Below are positions 8,053 to 16,371 of a stretch of DNA of 64,000 bases, in pieces; within the stretch, counting starts at the first letter, position 1, and each line of letters opens with the position of its first letter. The translations under genes were made by a program, and so were the position numbers. Under the pieces are notes generated by a model. The model was not told the DNA's origin, ran no database searches, and saw nothing but the letters and a program-made list of their open reading frames with translations. The DNA is taken from the NCBI RefSeq assembly GCF_035987325.1, contig NZ_CP108488.1, forward strand, positions 8,122,001 to 8,186,000, written 5' to 3'. Source of the stretch: Streptomyces sp. NBC_01244. Lineage in GTDB: Bacteria > Actinomycetota > Actinomycetes > Streptomycetales > Streptomycetaceae.

Positions 8053-8154
8053 GGGTGTTTCCTCCTGGTCCTGTCGGCCCGTTCGGCCGGTACACGGACA
8101 AGAGGCGGCGGGGCCCGAAAAGGATTCGCGGCCGGCCGAAGTCTTCCTCGGGTT

Positions 8155-8180
8155 GATAGGCAAGTGATTGCTTGCCTATC
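8155..8180 (+). promoter_or_regulatory. ArsR auto-operator overlapping its own promoter
   Basis: Inverted repeat GATAGGCAAG-N6-CTTGCCTATC. It overlaps a candidate -35 (TTGATA, 8153-8158) and -10 (TATCCT, 8177-8182) spaced 18 bp. The predicted transcription start falls on the GTG at 8189, giving a leaderless mRNA. Binding by the downstream ArsR-type regulator is inference from position. Confidence 0.7.
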
Positions 8181-8188
8181 CTGTGGTG

Positions 8189-8491
8189 GTGGCCGACGAA
8201 CTCTTCAGAGCCTTGGCCGACCCGACCCGCCGCACCATCCTCGACGAGCTCGCGGAGAAGTCCGGGCAGACACTGTTCGAGATCTGCTCGCGGCTGACGA
8301 TGAAGCACCGGCTCGGCATCTCGCGCCAAGGCGTCTCCCAGCACCTCGCCGTGCTGGAGGCCGCAGGACTCGTCGAGACACGGCGGGAGGGCCGGTACAA
8401 GTTCCACGACCTGAACACGGCCCCGCTGCGGCAGATCGCCGAGCGGTGGCGCATCCCCGACCCGTCCGGACCGGAAGAGAGCACCCCATGA
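8189..8491 (+). CDS. ArsR-family winged-helix repressor
   Basis: 100 residues from GTG 8189. Typical ArsR opening (VADELFRALADPTRRTILDE), DNA-recognition helix GISRQGVSQHLAVLEAAGLV and the wing TRREGRYKFHDL. No CxC metal motif, so probably not a metal sensor; it belongs to the subgroup paired with VOC or SRPBCC proteins. An in-frame TTG at 8168 and GTGs at 8183 and 8186 exist but lie inside the operator and promoter. Overlaps the VOC gene by 4 bp (ATGA). Confidence 0.9.
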   Translation: MADELFRALADPTRRTILDELAEKSGQTLFEICSRLTMKHRLGISRQGVSQHLAVLEAAGLVETRREGRYKFHDLNTAPLRQIAERWRIPDPSGPEESTP

Positions 8492-8880
8492 AGATCCACC
8501 TGACCAGCGTCTTCGTCGACGACCAGGCCAAGGCCCTGCGCTTCTACACCGAGATCCTCGGCTTCGTGAAGAAGCACGACGTCCCGCTGGGCGGGCCGGA
8601 CCGGTGGCTGACCGTGGTCTCGCCCGACGAGCCCGGCGGCACCGAACTGCTCCTCGAGCCCGCCGGTCACCCGGCCGCCAGGACCTACCGCGACGCGCTC
8701 GTCGAGGACGGCATCCCGCTCGCCCAGTTCGCCGTCGACGACGTCAAGGCGGAGTACGAGCGCCTGCGCGGCCTCGGCGTCCGCTTCACGCAGGAGCCGC
8801 TGGAGATGGGTCCCGTCACGACGGCCGTCTTCGACGACACCTGCGGCAACCTGATCCAGCTCGCGACCGAGCCGAAGTAG
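8488..8880 (+). CDS. VOC (glyoxalase/bleomycin-resistance-fold) protein
   Basis: 130 residues with two beta-alpha-beta-beta-beta modules: LTSVFVDDQAKALRFYTEIL and IPLAQFAVDDVKAEYERLRG, ending in DDTCGNLIQLATEP. Coupled to the ArsR gene by ATGA, so both are probably induced by the same ligand. Members of this subfamily are often annotated as lactoylglutathione lyase relatives; the real substrate is unknown. Confidence 0.85.
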   Translation: MKIHLTSVFVDDQAKALRFYTEILGFVKKHDVPLGGPDRWLTVVSPDEPGGTELLLEPAGHPAARTYRDALVEDGIPLAQFAVDDVKAEYERLRGLGVRFTQEPLEMGPVTTAVFDDTCGNLIQLATEPK

Positions 8881-8986
8881 CGGCGTCGCCGCGGTCCACT
8901 CGGATTTCGCTGTGCCCATGCGAACCGCGTGGCCTACTCTGCGGTGATCCACGCCCTGGACACCCGCAGAAGGACTCACCGTTCAC

Positions 8987-10879
8987 ATGTCTCACCGAAG
9001 AGCCGGTGCACGAGTGCCCCGCGCACTCACCGCCATCCTCACGCTCGTCCTCCCGCTCACGGCGGCAGACCTGCTCTCCGCACCGGGTGCGGCCGCGGCG
9101 ACCCCGACCAAGCCCGAGGTCATCAGCGCCGGAGCCTTCGCAGGGAGCTGGGCGCCTTCCGCCGATGGCAACAAGCCCGTCCCTTGCAACGGCTTGACGG
9201 GTAACGGTGGCCTGGCACTGATCGCGAACCTGCGCGACGGCGACGGCGGCACCGTCACCCCTCGGTTCGTCGTCACCACCGCCGCGGGTGCGGCCGTACC
9301 GGTTTCCCACGTCACCACCGTGCCCAGCGGAGGCACGGCGACCGCAACGGTCCTCGCCCAGAACCTCCCCACCGGCACCTACAAGTGGAAGGTCCGCGCA
9401 AAGGACCAGGAAGGCGCCTACAGCGCCTACACCGGCGAGTGCGCCTTCCGCGTCGACGCGAACGCGCCCGCGGACCCCGTCACCGTCACCAAGGCGGACG
9501 GCACCGCCCTCACCACGCAGCAGGCGCGCACCAAGGTGCGCCTCACGTTCAAGAACCCGGCCACCGACCTCGCCGGGTTCTGCTGGTCCATGGACCGTCC
9601 CGTCTCCGTGTCCGGCACTCCTTGTGAGGGAGCCAACTGGATTCCTCTCGCCCATGGCGTCACGGAAGCCACGGTCGACGTCCGCCTCACGGTCTTTCCC
9701 CAGCACACTCTGTACGTCCACGCCCTCGACAAGGCCGGCAACCACTCGCCGACCGGGGGTGGCGTCGATGCCACGGTGCTGAAGACATCCCCGGCATCCT
9801 TCGTCTACCCGGCCGGGCAGACTCCGCTGAACGGGACGCGCGCGGACCTCCTCGGCGACCTCAATGGCGACGGCTTCGTCGACCTGCTCGGCCCCGAAGC
9901 GGACGGCGGTTTGCGCTTCTACGCCGGCAACGGAGCCGGCCGCGTGCAGATGCGCGTCGTCGCGGACTCGGGCTGGAAGGGTGCGCTGATCGCGCACGGC
10001 GGTGACTTCGTCGGCTTCGCCGGCCCCACGGCCGTCCCCGACGGCTATGAGGACGTCATCGCCCGCTTGAGCGACAAGAAGCTCTACGTCTACCCCGGCA
10101 ACGGTTTCGGCGATTTCTCGCACGCCAACCGCCGGGAGCTGACCCCGCCCCCCGGCCTCGGCTCCATGGGCTGGGGGCGAATCCAGCAGATCATTGCCCC
10201 CGGCGATCTGGATCAGCGCACCGATGCCGACTTCAGGAAGGGCAACGACCTGGCCGTCGTCGAATGCGTGGACGACGCCTGCTCCGGTGCCCGCCTGCGC
10301 ATCTATTCCGGACGGACCATAGGCGGTTCAGGCGCGGACCAGAGCAAGCCCTTCGACTTCCAGAACCCCGGTTTCACCGGCGGCAACACCTGGAAGAACT
10401 ACACGATCCTCGGCATCGGGGACCAGAACGGCGACGGGGTCAAGGACGTCCTCGCCCGCAACAAGATCGACGGGAAGCTGTACCTCTATCCCGGCAAGAT
10501 CGGCACGGACGGCACCTTCGGTCTCGCGTCCCGCGCCGTCTACGCCGCCGGGGGCTGGCAGACCGCCAACCGTCCGCTGATCGTCAGTCACGGCAATGCC
10601 CAGGGCACCGTCGTCAGCAAGACGATCACCGACGACGGCCAGGTCATCCCGTACAAGCAGTTCCAGCCCAAGGCGGGTGACGAGCAGGGCGACCTGTGGG
10701 CCACCACTCCGGCCGATCCCAAGCTCGTGGTGAACTACGTCACCAGCACGGGTGCGCCGGCCACCACGACCTGCCCCAGCGGATGCCTGCTCTTCCATCC
10801 GGGTGGTCCCACCGGACTCAAGGCGCCCCTGCTGGTCGGCGGGAGCGGCTGGGCCACCGGCGTCACTCAGCTCTTCTGA
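8987..10879 (+). CDS. Secreted FG-GAP/VCBS repeat protein
   Basis: 630 residues. A Sec signal peptide (basic start, hydrophobic core to about residue 27, AAAA near 38) leads to a fibronectin-like region and then integrin-like FG-GAP repeats with calcium-loop motifs: DLNGDGFVDLLG, then GDQNGDGVKDVLAR. Such proteins form beta-propellers outside the cell. There is no catalytic motif. Expressed alone; its 3' end overlaps the convergent Nudix gene by 17 bp. Confidence 0.85.
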   Translation: MSHRRAGARVPRALTAILTLVLPLTAADLLSAPGAAAATPTKPEVISAGAFAGSWAPSADGNKPVPCNGLTGNGGLALIANLRDGDGGTVTPRFVVTTAAGAAVPVSHVTTVPSGGTATATVLAQNLPTGTYKWKVRAKDQEGAYSAYTGECAFRVDANAPADPVTVTKADGTALTTQQARTKVRLTFKNPATDLAGFCWSMDRPVSVSGTPCEGANWIPLAHGVTEATVDVRLTVFPQHTLYVHALDKAGNHSPTGGGVDATVLKTSPASFVYPAGQTPLNGTRADLLGDLNGDGFVDLLGPEADGGLRFYAGNGAGRVQMRVVADSGWKGALIAHGGDFVGFAGPTAVPDGYEDVIARLSDKKLYVYPGNGFGDFSHANRRELTPPPGLGSMGWGRIQQIIAPGDLDQRTDADFRKGNDLAVVECVDDACSGARLRIYSGRTIGGSGADQSKPFDFQNPGFTGGNTWKNYTILGIGDQNGDGVKDVLARNKIDGKLYLYPGKIGTDGTFGLASRAVYAAGGWQTANRPLIVSHGNAQGTVVSKTITDDGQVIPYKQFQPKAGDEQGDLWATTPADPKLVVNYVTSTGAPATTTCPSGCLLFHPGGPTGLKAPLLVGGSGWATGVTQLF

Positions 10880-11960
10880 GCTGATCCACCCGCCGGCCGG
10901 CGTGCAGTTCGAGGGGGCCGACGGCCGCGGCGCGGGCGGTGAGGCAGGCTTCGATCTGGCGGCGGAGCGCCGGTTTGGTGAAGCGGCGCAGGTCGGCCGG
11001 GAGGACCGCGCGCCATTCGAGGAGCTCCGTCTCGGGCAGCCGGATCCGGGCCAGGGTGGCGGCGTCCAGGGTGCCGCCGTCGTAGAGGAAGCGGACCCGG
11101 GCCGGATAGCCGGACCGGTGGGACCAGTTGACGGCGAGCAGCGCGCCGGGTGCGAGGTCGAGGGCGAGCTCCTCGAGGACCTCCCGGCGGGCCGCGGCGC
11201 GCGGGATCTCGCCGAGGTCGCTGTCGATGCCGCCGCCGGGCAGGTTCCAGTGGTCGGGATCCCCGTACGCGGGCCGCACCAGCAGGACCCCGCCCGCGGC
11301 GTCGGTGAACAGCACGCTCGCCGCCGTGAGGGCCTTGGGGCGGGCGGCGCGGTGGCCGGCGGTGTCGAAGGCGCCCGCGTGTTCCAGCTCCGCCCGGCGG
11401 GCCGGGTCCAGGCCGGCGGGGGAGCCGGGCTGCGGTACCCCGTCGATCAGGTGGGCGAGGGAGCCGGAGTACAGGGCTGCCAGGGCGGCGCGCAGGCGGG
11501 ACGCCTTCCGGCTGCCCAGGGCCTCGTAGGCCTCGTCCGGGGTGAGCCAGCGCGCCTCGGTGACCTCCCCGTCGGGGAAGGACATCGCCGAGATCTCTTC
11601 GGGCGCGAGTGGTCCGACGAGGTGGACGTGGACGACGAGAGAGCGGCCGAGGGGCCCCGGTGGGCGGGAGTCCACGGCGAGCAGCCGCCCGACCGGCACG
11701 CTCAGGTCCAGCTCTTCCTTCAGCTCGCGGGCCAGCCCCTCCTCCGGGGTTTCGGTGTCCTCCACGCCCCCGCCGGGGAGCTCCAACTCCGCCTTGTACG
11801 AGGTGGTGAGGACGAGGACCCGCCCGCGCGGGTCCAGCACGATCCCGGTGGCGGCCACGAGGGGGGAGGGCTGGGCGGCGTAGTAGGCGCGGACCGAGTC
11901 GCCGTACGGGGGCGAGGGTGGCGGGGACGAGGGCGGCGGGGACGCGGGCTGATCCGGCAC
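10863..11960 (-). CDS. Tandem Nudix hydrolase
   Basis: 365 residues with two Nudix domains. The first holds GGGVEDTETPEEGLARELKE-E-L (GX5EX7REUXEEXG-like) around residues 63-85; the second holds GGGIDSDLGEIPRAAARREV-L-E-E-L around 243-266. A Pro-Ser-rich N-terminal 20 residues precedes them. Enzymes of this family hydrolyse nucleoside diphosphate derivatives; two domains in one chain suggest duplication and possibly one regulatory copy. Confidence 0.9.
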   Translation of the reverse strand: MPDQPASPPPSSPPPSPPYGDSVRAYYAAQPSPLVAATGIVLDPRGRVLVLTTSYKAELELPGGGVEDTETPEEGLARELKEELDLSVPVGRLLAVDSRPPGPLGRSLVVHVHLVGPLAPEEISAMSFPDGEVTEARWLTPDEAYEALGSRKASRLRAALAALYSGSLAHLIDGVPQPGSPAGLDPARRAELEHAGAFDTAGHRAARPKALTAASVLFTDAAGGVLLVRPAYGDPDHWNLPGGGIDSDLGEIPRAAARREVLEELALDLAPGALLAVNWSHRSGYPARVRFLYDGGTLDAATLARIRLPETELLEWRAVLPADLRRFTKPALRRQIEACLTARAAAVGPLELHAGRRVDQLRRAE

Positions 11961-12106
11961 GGGGGCTCCTGGAGGTGCGGGGCGGGGCAGGGTGATCCGT
12001 ACCCACTCGGGGAGTGTCCATGGGGTGGACCTCCGGGGACGGTGGCGGAGCGGATGCGAGCCGAGCCGATGAGCCGCGTGGTGGTGGGCGCACGGGGTGG
12101 CGGGGT

Positions 12107-12742
12107 TCAGGCCCGGGCGAGGAGCAGGCCGCCCATCGTGACCATGGTCGCCGCGACGAGCCCGTCCAGTGCCCGCCAGGCCGAGGGCTTGCCGAGCGGG
12201 CCGCTGAGCAGCCGGGCGCCGTAGCCGAGCGCGCCGAACCAGGTGAGGCTCGCCAGGACGGCCCCGGCGCCGAAGGCCCAGCGCAGGTCGCCGCGGCCGG
12301 CGGCGATGGACCCGAGCAGCAGCACGGTGTCGAGGTACACGTGCGGGTTGAGCCAGGTCATGGCCAGGCAGGTCAGCACGGCGCGCCGGGTGGTGGCGGA
12401 GCCGGCGGCCCTGCCGGTGGAGTCCCCGGCGAGGGCGGCGCCCGGGTCGGGGCGCAGCACCCGGCGGGCGGCGAGGGCTCCGTAGCCGATCAGGAAGACG
12501 CCGCCGACGAGGCCGACGAGGGTGAGGGCGGGCGGCCAGGCGGTGACGAACGCGCCGACGCCGGCCACGCCGAGGGCGATGAGTGCCGCGTCCGAGAGCG
12601 CGCAGATGGCGACCACGGCGAGGACCGACTGGCGGCGTACGCCCTGGCGCAGGACGAAGGCGTTCTGGGCGCCGATGGCGACGATGAGGGAAAGTCCGGT
12701 GCCGAAGCCGGCGAGGGCCGCCGCGATGATGCCGTGTGTCAT
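12107..12742 (-). CDS. LysE/ArgO-family amino-acid exporter
   Basis: 211 residues, six hydrophobic helices, with the LysE signature GFGTGLSLIVAIGAQNAFVL near the N-terminus and TWLNPHVYLDTVLLLG in the middle. Exports basic amino acids (lysine, arginine) in studied members. Divergent from an ArgP/LysG-type regulator across about 70 bp, the standard arrangement where the regulator activates the exporter when arginine or lysine accumulates. Confidence 0.92.
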   Translation of the reverse strand: MTHGIIAAALAGFGTGLSLIVAIGAQNAFVLRQGVRRQSVLAVVAICALSDAALIALGVAGVGAFVTAWPPALTLVGLVGGVFLIGYGALAARRVLRPDPGAALAGDSTGRAAGSATTRRAVLTCLAMTWLNPHVYLDTVLLLGSIAAGRGDLRWAFGAGAVLASLTWFGALGYGARLLSGPLGKPSAWRALDGLVAATMVTMGGLLLARA

Positions 12743-12812
12743 GCCTTCGACCGTAGGCAGCGGCGCGGTGAGGAGTACAGCTAAAGATTCTTACGTACCA
12801 TTAGCCGGTGTG

Positions 12813-13709
12813 ATGGATGAGCTGCCTGTCGACCAGGTACGGACCCTGCTCGCGGTGATCGACGAGGGCACCTTCGACGCGGCGGCCGCCGCCCTGCACG
12901 TGACCCCCTCCGCCGTCAGTCAACGCGTCAAAGCCCTGGAGCAGCGGACCGGGCGGGTGCTGCTGATGCGCACCAAGCCCGTACGGGCGACCGAGTCCGG
13001 GGAGGTCGTCGTGCGCTTCGGCCGACAGCTCGTCCGGCTGGAGCGCGACGCGCGGGCCGAGCTCGGCATGGCCGAGGGCCTGGGGCCGGTACGGCTGCCG
13101 ATCGCGGTCAACGCGGACTCGCTGGCCACGTGGCTGCTGCCCGCGCTGGCGGGGGTGCCGCAGGATCCGCCGGTCTGCTTCGAACTGCACCGGGAGGACG
13201 AGGCGCACGCGACCGAACTGCTGCGGGACGGACGCGTGATGGCGGCGGTCACCTCACAGCCGGCGCCCGTGGCGGGGTGCACGGTGCGCAGGCTGGGGGT
13301 CGCGCGGTACCTGCCGGTGGCGAGCCCGGCCTTCGCGGCGCGGCACCTGCGGGAGGCGGTGGAGCGGGACCTCCGCGGGGCGCCGGTCGTCGTGTTCGAC
13401 CGGCTGGACCTGTTCCAGGACGAGTTCGTGCGGCTGGTGACGGGGGACGCGGGCGCCAGGGCCTCGGAGGTCCGCCACTACGTGCCGACGTCGGAGGGGT
13501 TCTGCGATGCGGTGGTCGCCGGGCTGGGCTGGGCGATGCTGCCGCAGGCACAGGCCGGCCCACGGGTGGAGTCGGGGGAGCTGGTGGTGATCGCGCCGGG
13601 GCGGACCCTGGACGTACCGCTGTACTGGCAGCAGTGGAAGCTGGAATCGCCCGCCCTGTCGACGGTCGCGGAGGCGATCGCGCGGGCGGCCGCGGCGGCG
13701 CTCGACTAG
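12813..13709 (+). CDS. argP: LysR-family regulator, ArgP/LysG type
   Basis: 298 residues. N-terminal winged helix (DQVRTLLAVIDEGTFDAAAA, HVTPSAVSQRVKALEQRTG) and a periplasmic-binding-like effector domain. Divergent from the lysE-type exporter, which identifies it as ArgP/LysG. A GTG immediately upstream (12810) could be the start; a TACCAT -10-like element at 12796-12801 would then give a nearly leaderless transcript. The intergenic region should carry its binding site. Confidence 0.9.
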   Translation: MDELPVDQVRTLLAVIDEGTFDAAAAALHVTPSAVSQRVKALEQRTGRVLLMRTKPVRATESGEVVVRFGRQLVRLERDARAELGMAEGLGPVRLPIAVNADSLATWLLPALAGVPQDPPVCFELHREDEAHATELLRDGRVMAAVTSQPAPVAGCTVRRLGVARYLPVASPAFAARHLREAVERDLRGAPVVVFDRLDLFQDEFVRLVTGDAGARASEVRHYVPTSEGFCDAVVAGLGWAMLPQAQAGPRVESGELVVIAPGRTLDVPLYWQQWKLESPALSTVAEAIARAAAAALD

Positions 13710-13747
13710 CGGGCGGGAGTCGTACGGGGCCCTGCGGGAGCCGTGCC

Positions 13748-13780
13748 GGGGCCCATCTGGGGCCCATCTGGGGCCCGCCG
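13748..13780. repeat. 11-bp tandem repeat upstream of the HTH-TOBE gene
   Basis: GGGGCCCATCT occurs twice in tandem and a third unit begins GGGGCCCGCC. The 11-bp period places each GGGGCCC palindrome on the same helix face. It lies 60-95 bp before the HTH-TOBE gene and about 40 bp after argP. Confidence 0.6.
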
Positions 13781-13841
13781 GGGTCGAGTCCCGGCCCCCT
13801 GGCCTGCGAGGACCGGTCGGGGGAGGGCTTAGGCTGCGGGC

Positions 13842-14234
13842 ATGGAGTCCTACACGATCGGCCAGGCGGCCCGGCTGCTCGGCGTCAGCGTAGACACGGC
13901 CCGGCGGTGGGCCGACGCGGAACGGTTCCCGACGCGTCGGGACGGTACCCGTCGGATGGTCGACGGGCCGGACCTGGCGGCGTTCTGCGTGGAGGTCGCG
14001 CAGGAGGGCGGCGAAGGCGAGGGGGCCCCGTACACCTCGGCACGCAACGCCTTCCCCGGCATCGTGACGGGCGTGAAACTGGGCACGGTCGACGCACAGG
14101 TGGAGATCCAGGCCGGACCGCACCGCGTCGTGTCGCTGCTGACCCGGGAGGCCGTGGAGGAACTCGGCCTGGAGGTCGGGGCGAGGGCGACGGCTCGGGT
14201 GAAGTCCACGAGCGTCTTCATCGACCGCGCCTGA
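13842..14234 (+). CDS. MerR/BldC-type HTH protein fused to a TOBE (Mop) domain
   Basis: 130 residues. The N-terminal half is an excisionase/MerR-like winged helix (YTIGQAARLLGVSVDTARRW, ERFPTRRDGTRRMVDGPDLA). The C-terminal half (residues 65-130) is a single TOBE/Mop domain, NAFPGIVTGVKLGTVDAQVE to VKSTSVFIDRA, which binds molybdate or similar oxyanions. This matches stand-alone molybdate-responsive regulators of actinobacteria. No molybdate transporter is adjacent; the nearest molybdenum-related gene is the oxidoreductase at 20019. Confidence 0.85.
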   Translation: MESYTIGQAARLLGVSVDTARRWADAERFPTRRDGTRRMVDGPDLAAFCVEVAQEGGEGEGAPYTSARNAFPGIVTGVKLGTVDAQVEIQAGPHRVVSLLTREAVEELGLEVGARATARVKSTSVFIDRA

Positions 14235-14411
14235 GCGGCGGTTGCCCGCGCGAGGGCGCCCGCGCCCGCCGTGCCGGGAGCGGTATCCGGGAACGGACGT
14301 AAGCCTCGTCTCCGGTGCTGCCGAACCCTGCGGGGCGGACCGGCTGCGCGCGCCCTCACCCGGGCGACCCGGCCCGCCCGGCGTGCGGAGATCCGTAGCC
14401 GCGTGGACCCG

Positions 14412-14435
14412 GGAGCCCCGGAGCCCCGGAGCCCC
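14412..14435. repeat. 8-bp tandem repeat upstream of corA
   Basis: GGAGCCCC is repeated three times without gaps. It lies in the 274-bp gap between the HTH-TOBE gene and the CorA-type gene; the rest of the gap shows no gene. Confidence 0.5.
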
Positions 14436-14508
14436 GTAGGTCTGTGGTCCCGCGGTCCGCGTGCCGGTGGCACACTGGCCGGTGTTCCGCCGAAGGGGAG
14501 TACGTCCG

Positions 14509-15603
14509 TTGTCCATGTTCAGCAACCTGCGCCGGGTCGTGCGCCGCAGCTACCGGCGGGCCGTCGACCTCAGTCACCCGGTCCGCTCCCCGCTCGGCAG
14601 TGCCGTCGTCAACTGCATCGTGTACCGGGAGGGCGTGCGCCAGGACGGCCACGGCCACGCCGATGTCGGCGAGGCGCTGCGCCGGGTCCGCAAGACGGGC
14701 GAGGGTTTCGTCTGGGTCGGCCTGCACGAGCCCTCGCAGGAGGAGCTGGCCGGGCTCGCCGAGTTGCTGGGCCTGCACCCGCTCGCCGTCGGGGACGCGG
14801 TCCAGGCCCACCAGCGGCCCAAGATCGAGCGCTACGACGAGACCCTCTTCGCCGTGTTCAAGACGGTGCGGTACGTGGAGCACGAGGAGCTGACCGCGAA
14901 CAGCGAGGTGGTGGAGACCGGCGAACTCATGGCCTTCGCCGGCAACGACTTCGTCATCACCATCCGGCACGGCGGCCGGGGCACCCTCGGGTCGGTCCGC
15001 GAGGAGTTGGAGGCCTTCCCCGAGCACCTGGCCAAGGGGCCGGTCGCCGTCCTGCACGCGCTGGCCGACCACGTGGTCGACGAGTACGTGGCGGTCACGG
15101 ACGCGGTGCAGAACGACATAGACGCCGTCGAGACCATGGTCTTCAGCGAGCACGGGGGCCGCGGGGACGCCGGCCGGATCTACCAGCTCAAGCGCGAACT
15201 GCTGGAACTGCGCCGGGCGGTGGCCCCGCTGGGCCGGCCGCTCCAGCAGCTGAGCACCCTGCCCATTGCGGTCATCCCGCCGGAGATGCGCACCTACTTC
15301 CGGGACGTCGCCGACCATCTGACCCGCGCCACCGACCAGATCAGTGCGTACGACACCCTCCTCGACTCGATACTGCAGGCCCATCTCGCGCAGGTGACCG
15401 TCGCCCAGAACGAGGACATGCGCAAGATCACCGCGTGGGCGGCGATCATCGCCGTCCCGACGATGGTCTGCGGGGTCTACGGCATGAACTTCGAGCACAT
15501 GCCCGAACTGCACTGGACCTACGGGTATCCCCTCGTGCTCGGGGTGATGGTCGTCGCGTGCTTCGTCATCCACCGGGGCTTCCGGCGCAACGGCTGGCTC
15601 TGA
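14509..15603 (+). CDS. corA: CorA-family divalent-cation (Mg/Co) transporter
   Basis: 364 residues from a TTG start with AAGGGGAG 8 nt upstream (an ATG two codons later is 14 nt away). A long cytoplasmic helical domain is followed by two C-terminal membrane helices, the first ending with the signature YGMNFEHMPEL (GMN motif), the second VLGVMVVACFVIHRG. Forms a pentameric channel in known members. Confidence 0.93.
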   Translation: MSMFSNLRRVVRRSYRRAVDLSHPVRSPLGSAVVNCIVYREGVRQDGHGHADVGEALRRVRKTGEGFVWVGLHEPSQEELAGLAELLGLHPLAVGDAVQAHQRPKIERYDETLFAVFKTVRYVEHEELTANSEVVETGELMAFAGNDFVITIRHGGRGTLGSVREELEAFPEHLAKGPVAVLHALADHVVDEYVAVTDAVQNDIDAVETMVFSEHGGRGDAGRIYQLKRELLELRRAVAPLGRPLQQLSTLPIAVIPPEMRTYFRDVADHLTRATDQISAYDTLLDSILQAHLAQVTVAQNEDMRKITAWAAIIAVPTMVCGVYGMNFEHMPELHWTYGYPLVLGVMVVACFVIHRGFRRNGWL

Positions 15604-15704
15604 CCGTGCCCTGCCGGGGCGGCGGAAAACCGGGTGAGGGCGCCCGGCCACGCCGATAGGGTCCGCGTGTTGGCGCGCAACCACGAGGAACGGGCAGGTC
15701 GGAC

Positions 15705-16331
15705 ATGCAGCAGGTGGACGCGGACGAGGCGGCGACGGCGGAGCTGACCGGGGAGCGGGTGCGGCTGGAGCCGCTGGAGATCCGCCACCACGACGGCCTG
15801 TGCGAGGCGGTCCGCGACGGCAGTCTGTGGGAGCTCGCGGTGACGATCGTCCCGCACCCGGACGATGTCCGGGGCTTCATCGAGGACGCGGTCGCGGCAC
15901 GGGCGGCAGGCACGCAGATCCCGTACGCGACCGTGGACGCGGCGACGGGCCGGGTCATCGGGTCCACCCGGCTGATGGTGATCAACACGGCGAACCGGCG
16001 GCTGGAGATCGGCTGGACCTTCCTCGCCGCGTCCTGGCAGCGGAGCGGTGCGAACGCCGAGGCGAAGCTGCTGATGCTGACGCACGCCTTCGAGGCGATG
16101 GGGATGAACCGGGTCGAGCTGCTCACGGACGTGCGGAACGAGAAGTCGCGGGCGGCGATCACCCGGATCGGTGCGAAGCACGAGGGCGTACTGCGCCACC
16201 ACATGGTCATGCGGGACGGCTGGATCCGCGATACGGCGGTCTACAGCATCACGCGCCCGGAGTGGCCGGACGTGAAGCGGGGCCTCCTGGACCGCCTGGC
16301 GGCTCGGACCGCCGGCCGCTCCGAAAGCTGA
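15705..16331 (+). CDS. GNAT-family N-acetyltransferase
   Basis: 208 residues, RimJ/RimL-like: TGERVRLEPLEIRHHDGL at the start, IGSTRLMVINTANRRLEIGW, then the acetyl-CoA region with QRSGANAEAKLLMLTHAFE and RVELLTDVRNEKSRAAI. Substrate (protein N-terminus or small amine) unknown. Stands alone downstream of corA. Confidence 0.88.
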   Translation: MQQVDADEAATAELTGERVRLEPLEIRHHDGLCEAVRDGSLWELAVTIVPHPDDVRGFIEDAVAARAAGTQIPYATVDAATGRVIGSTRLMVINTANRRLEIGWTFLAASWQRSGANAEAKLLMLTHAFEAMGMNRVELLTDVRNEKSRAAITRIGAKHEGVLRHHMVMRDGWIRDTAVYSITRPEWPDVKRGLLDRLAARTAGRSES

Positions 16332-16371
16332 GCGGAGCCCCGCTCCAAGGCTGAGCGGAGCCCCTGCGGGG

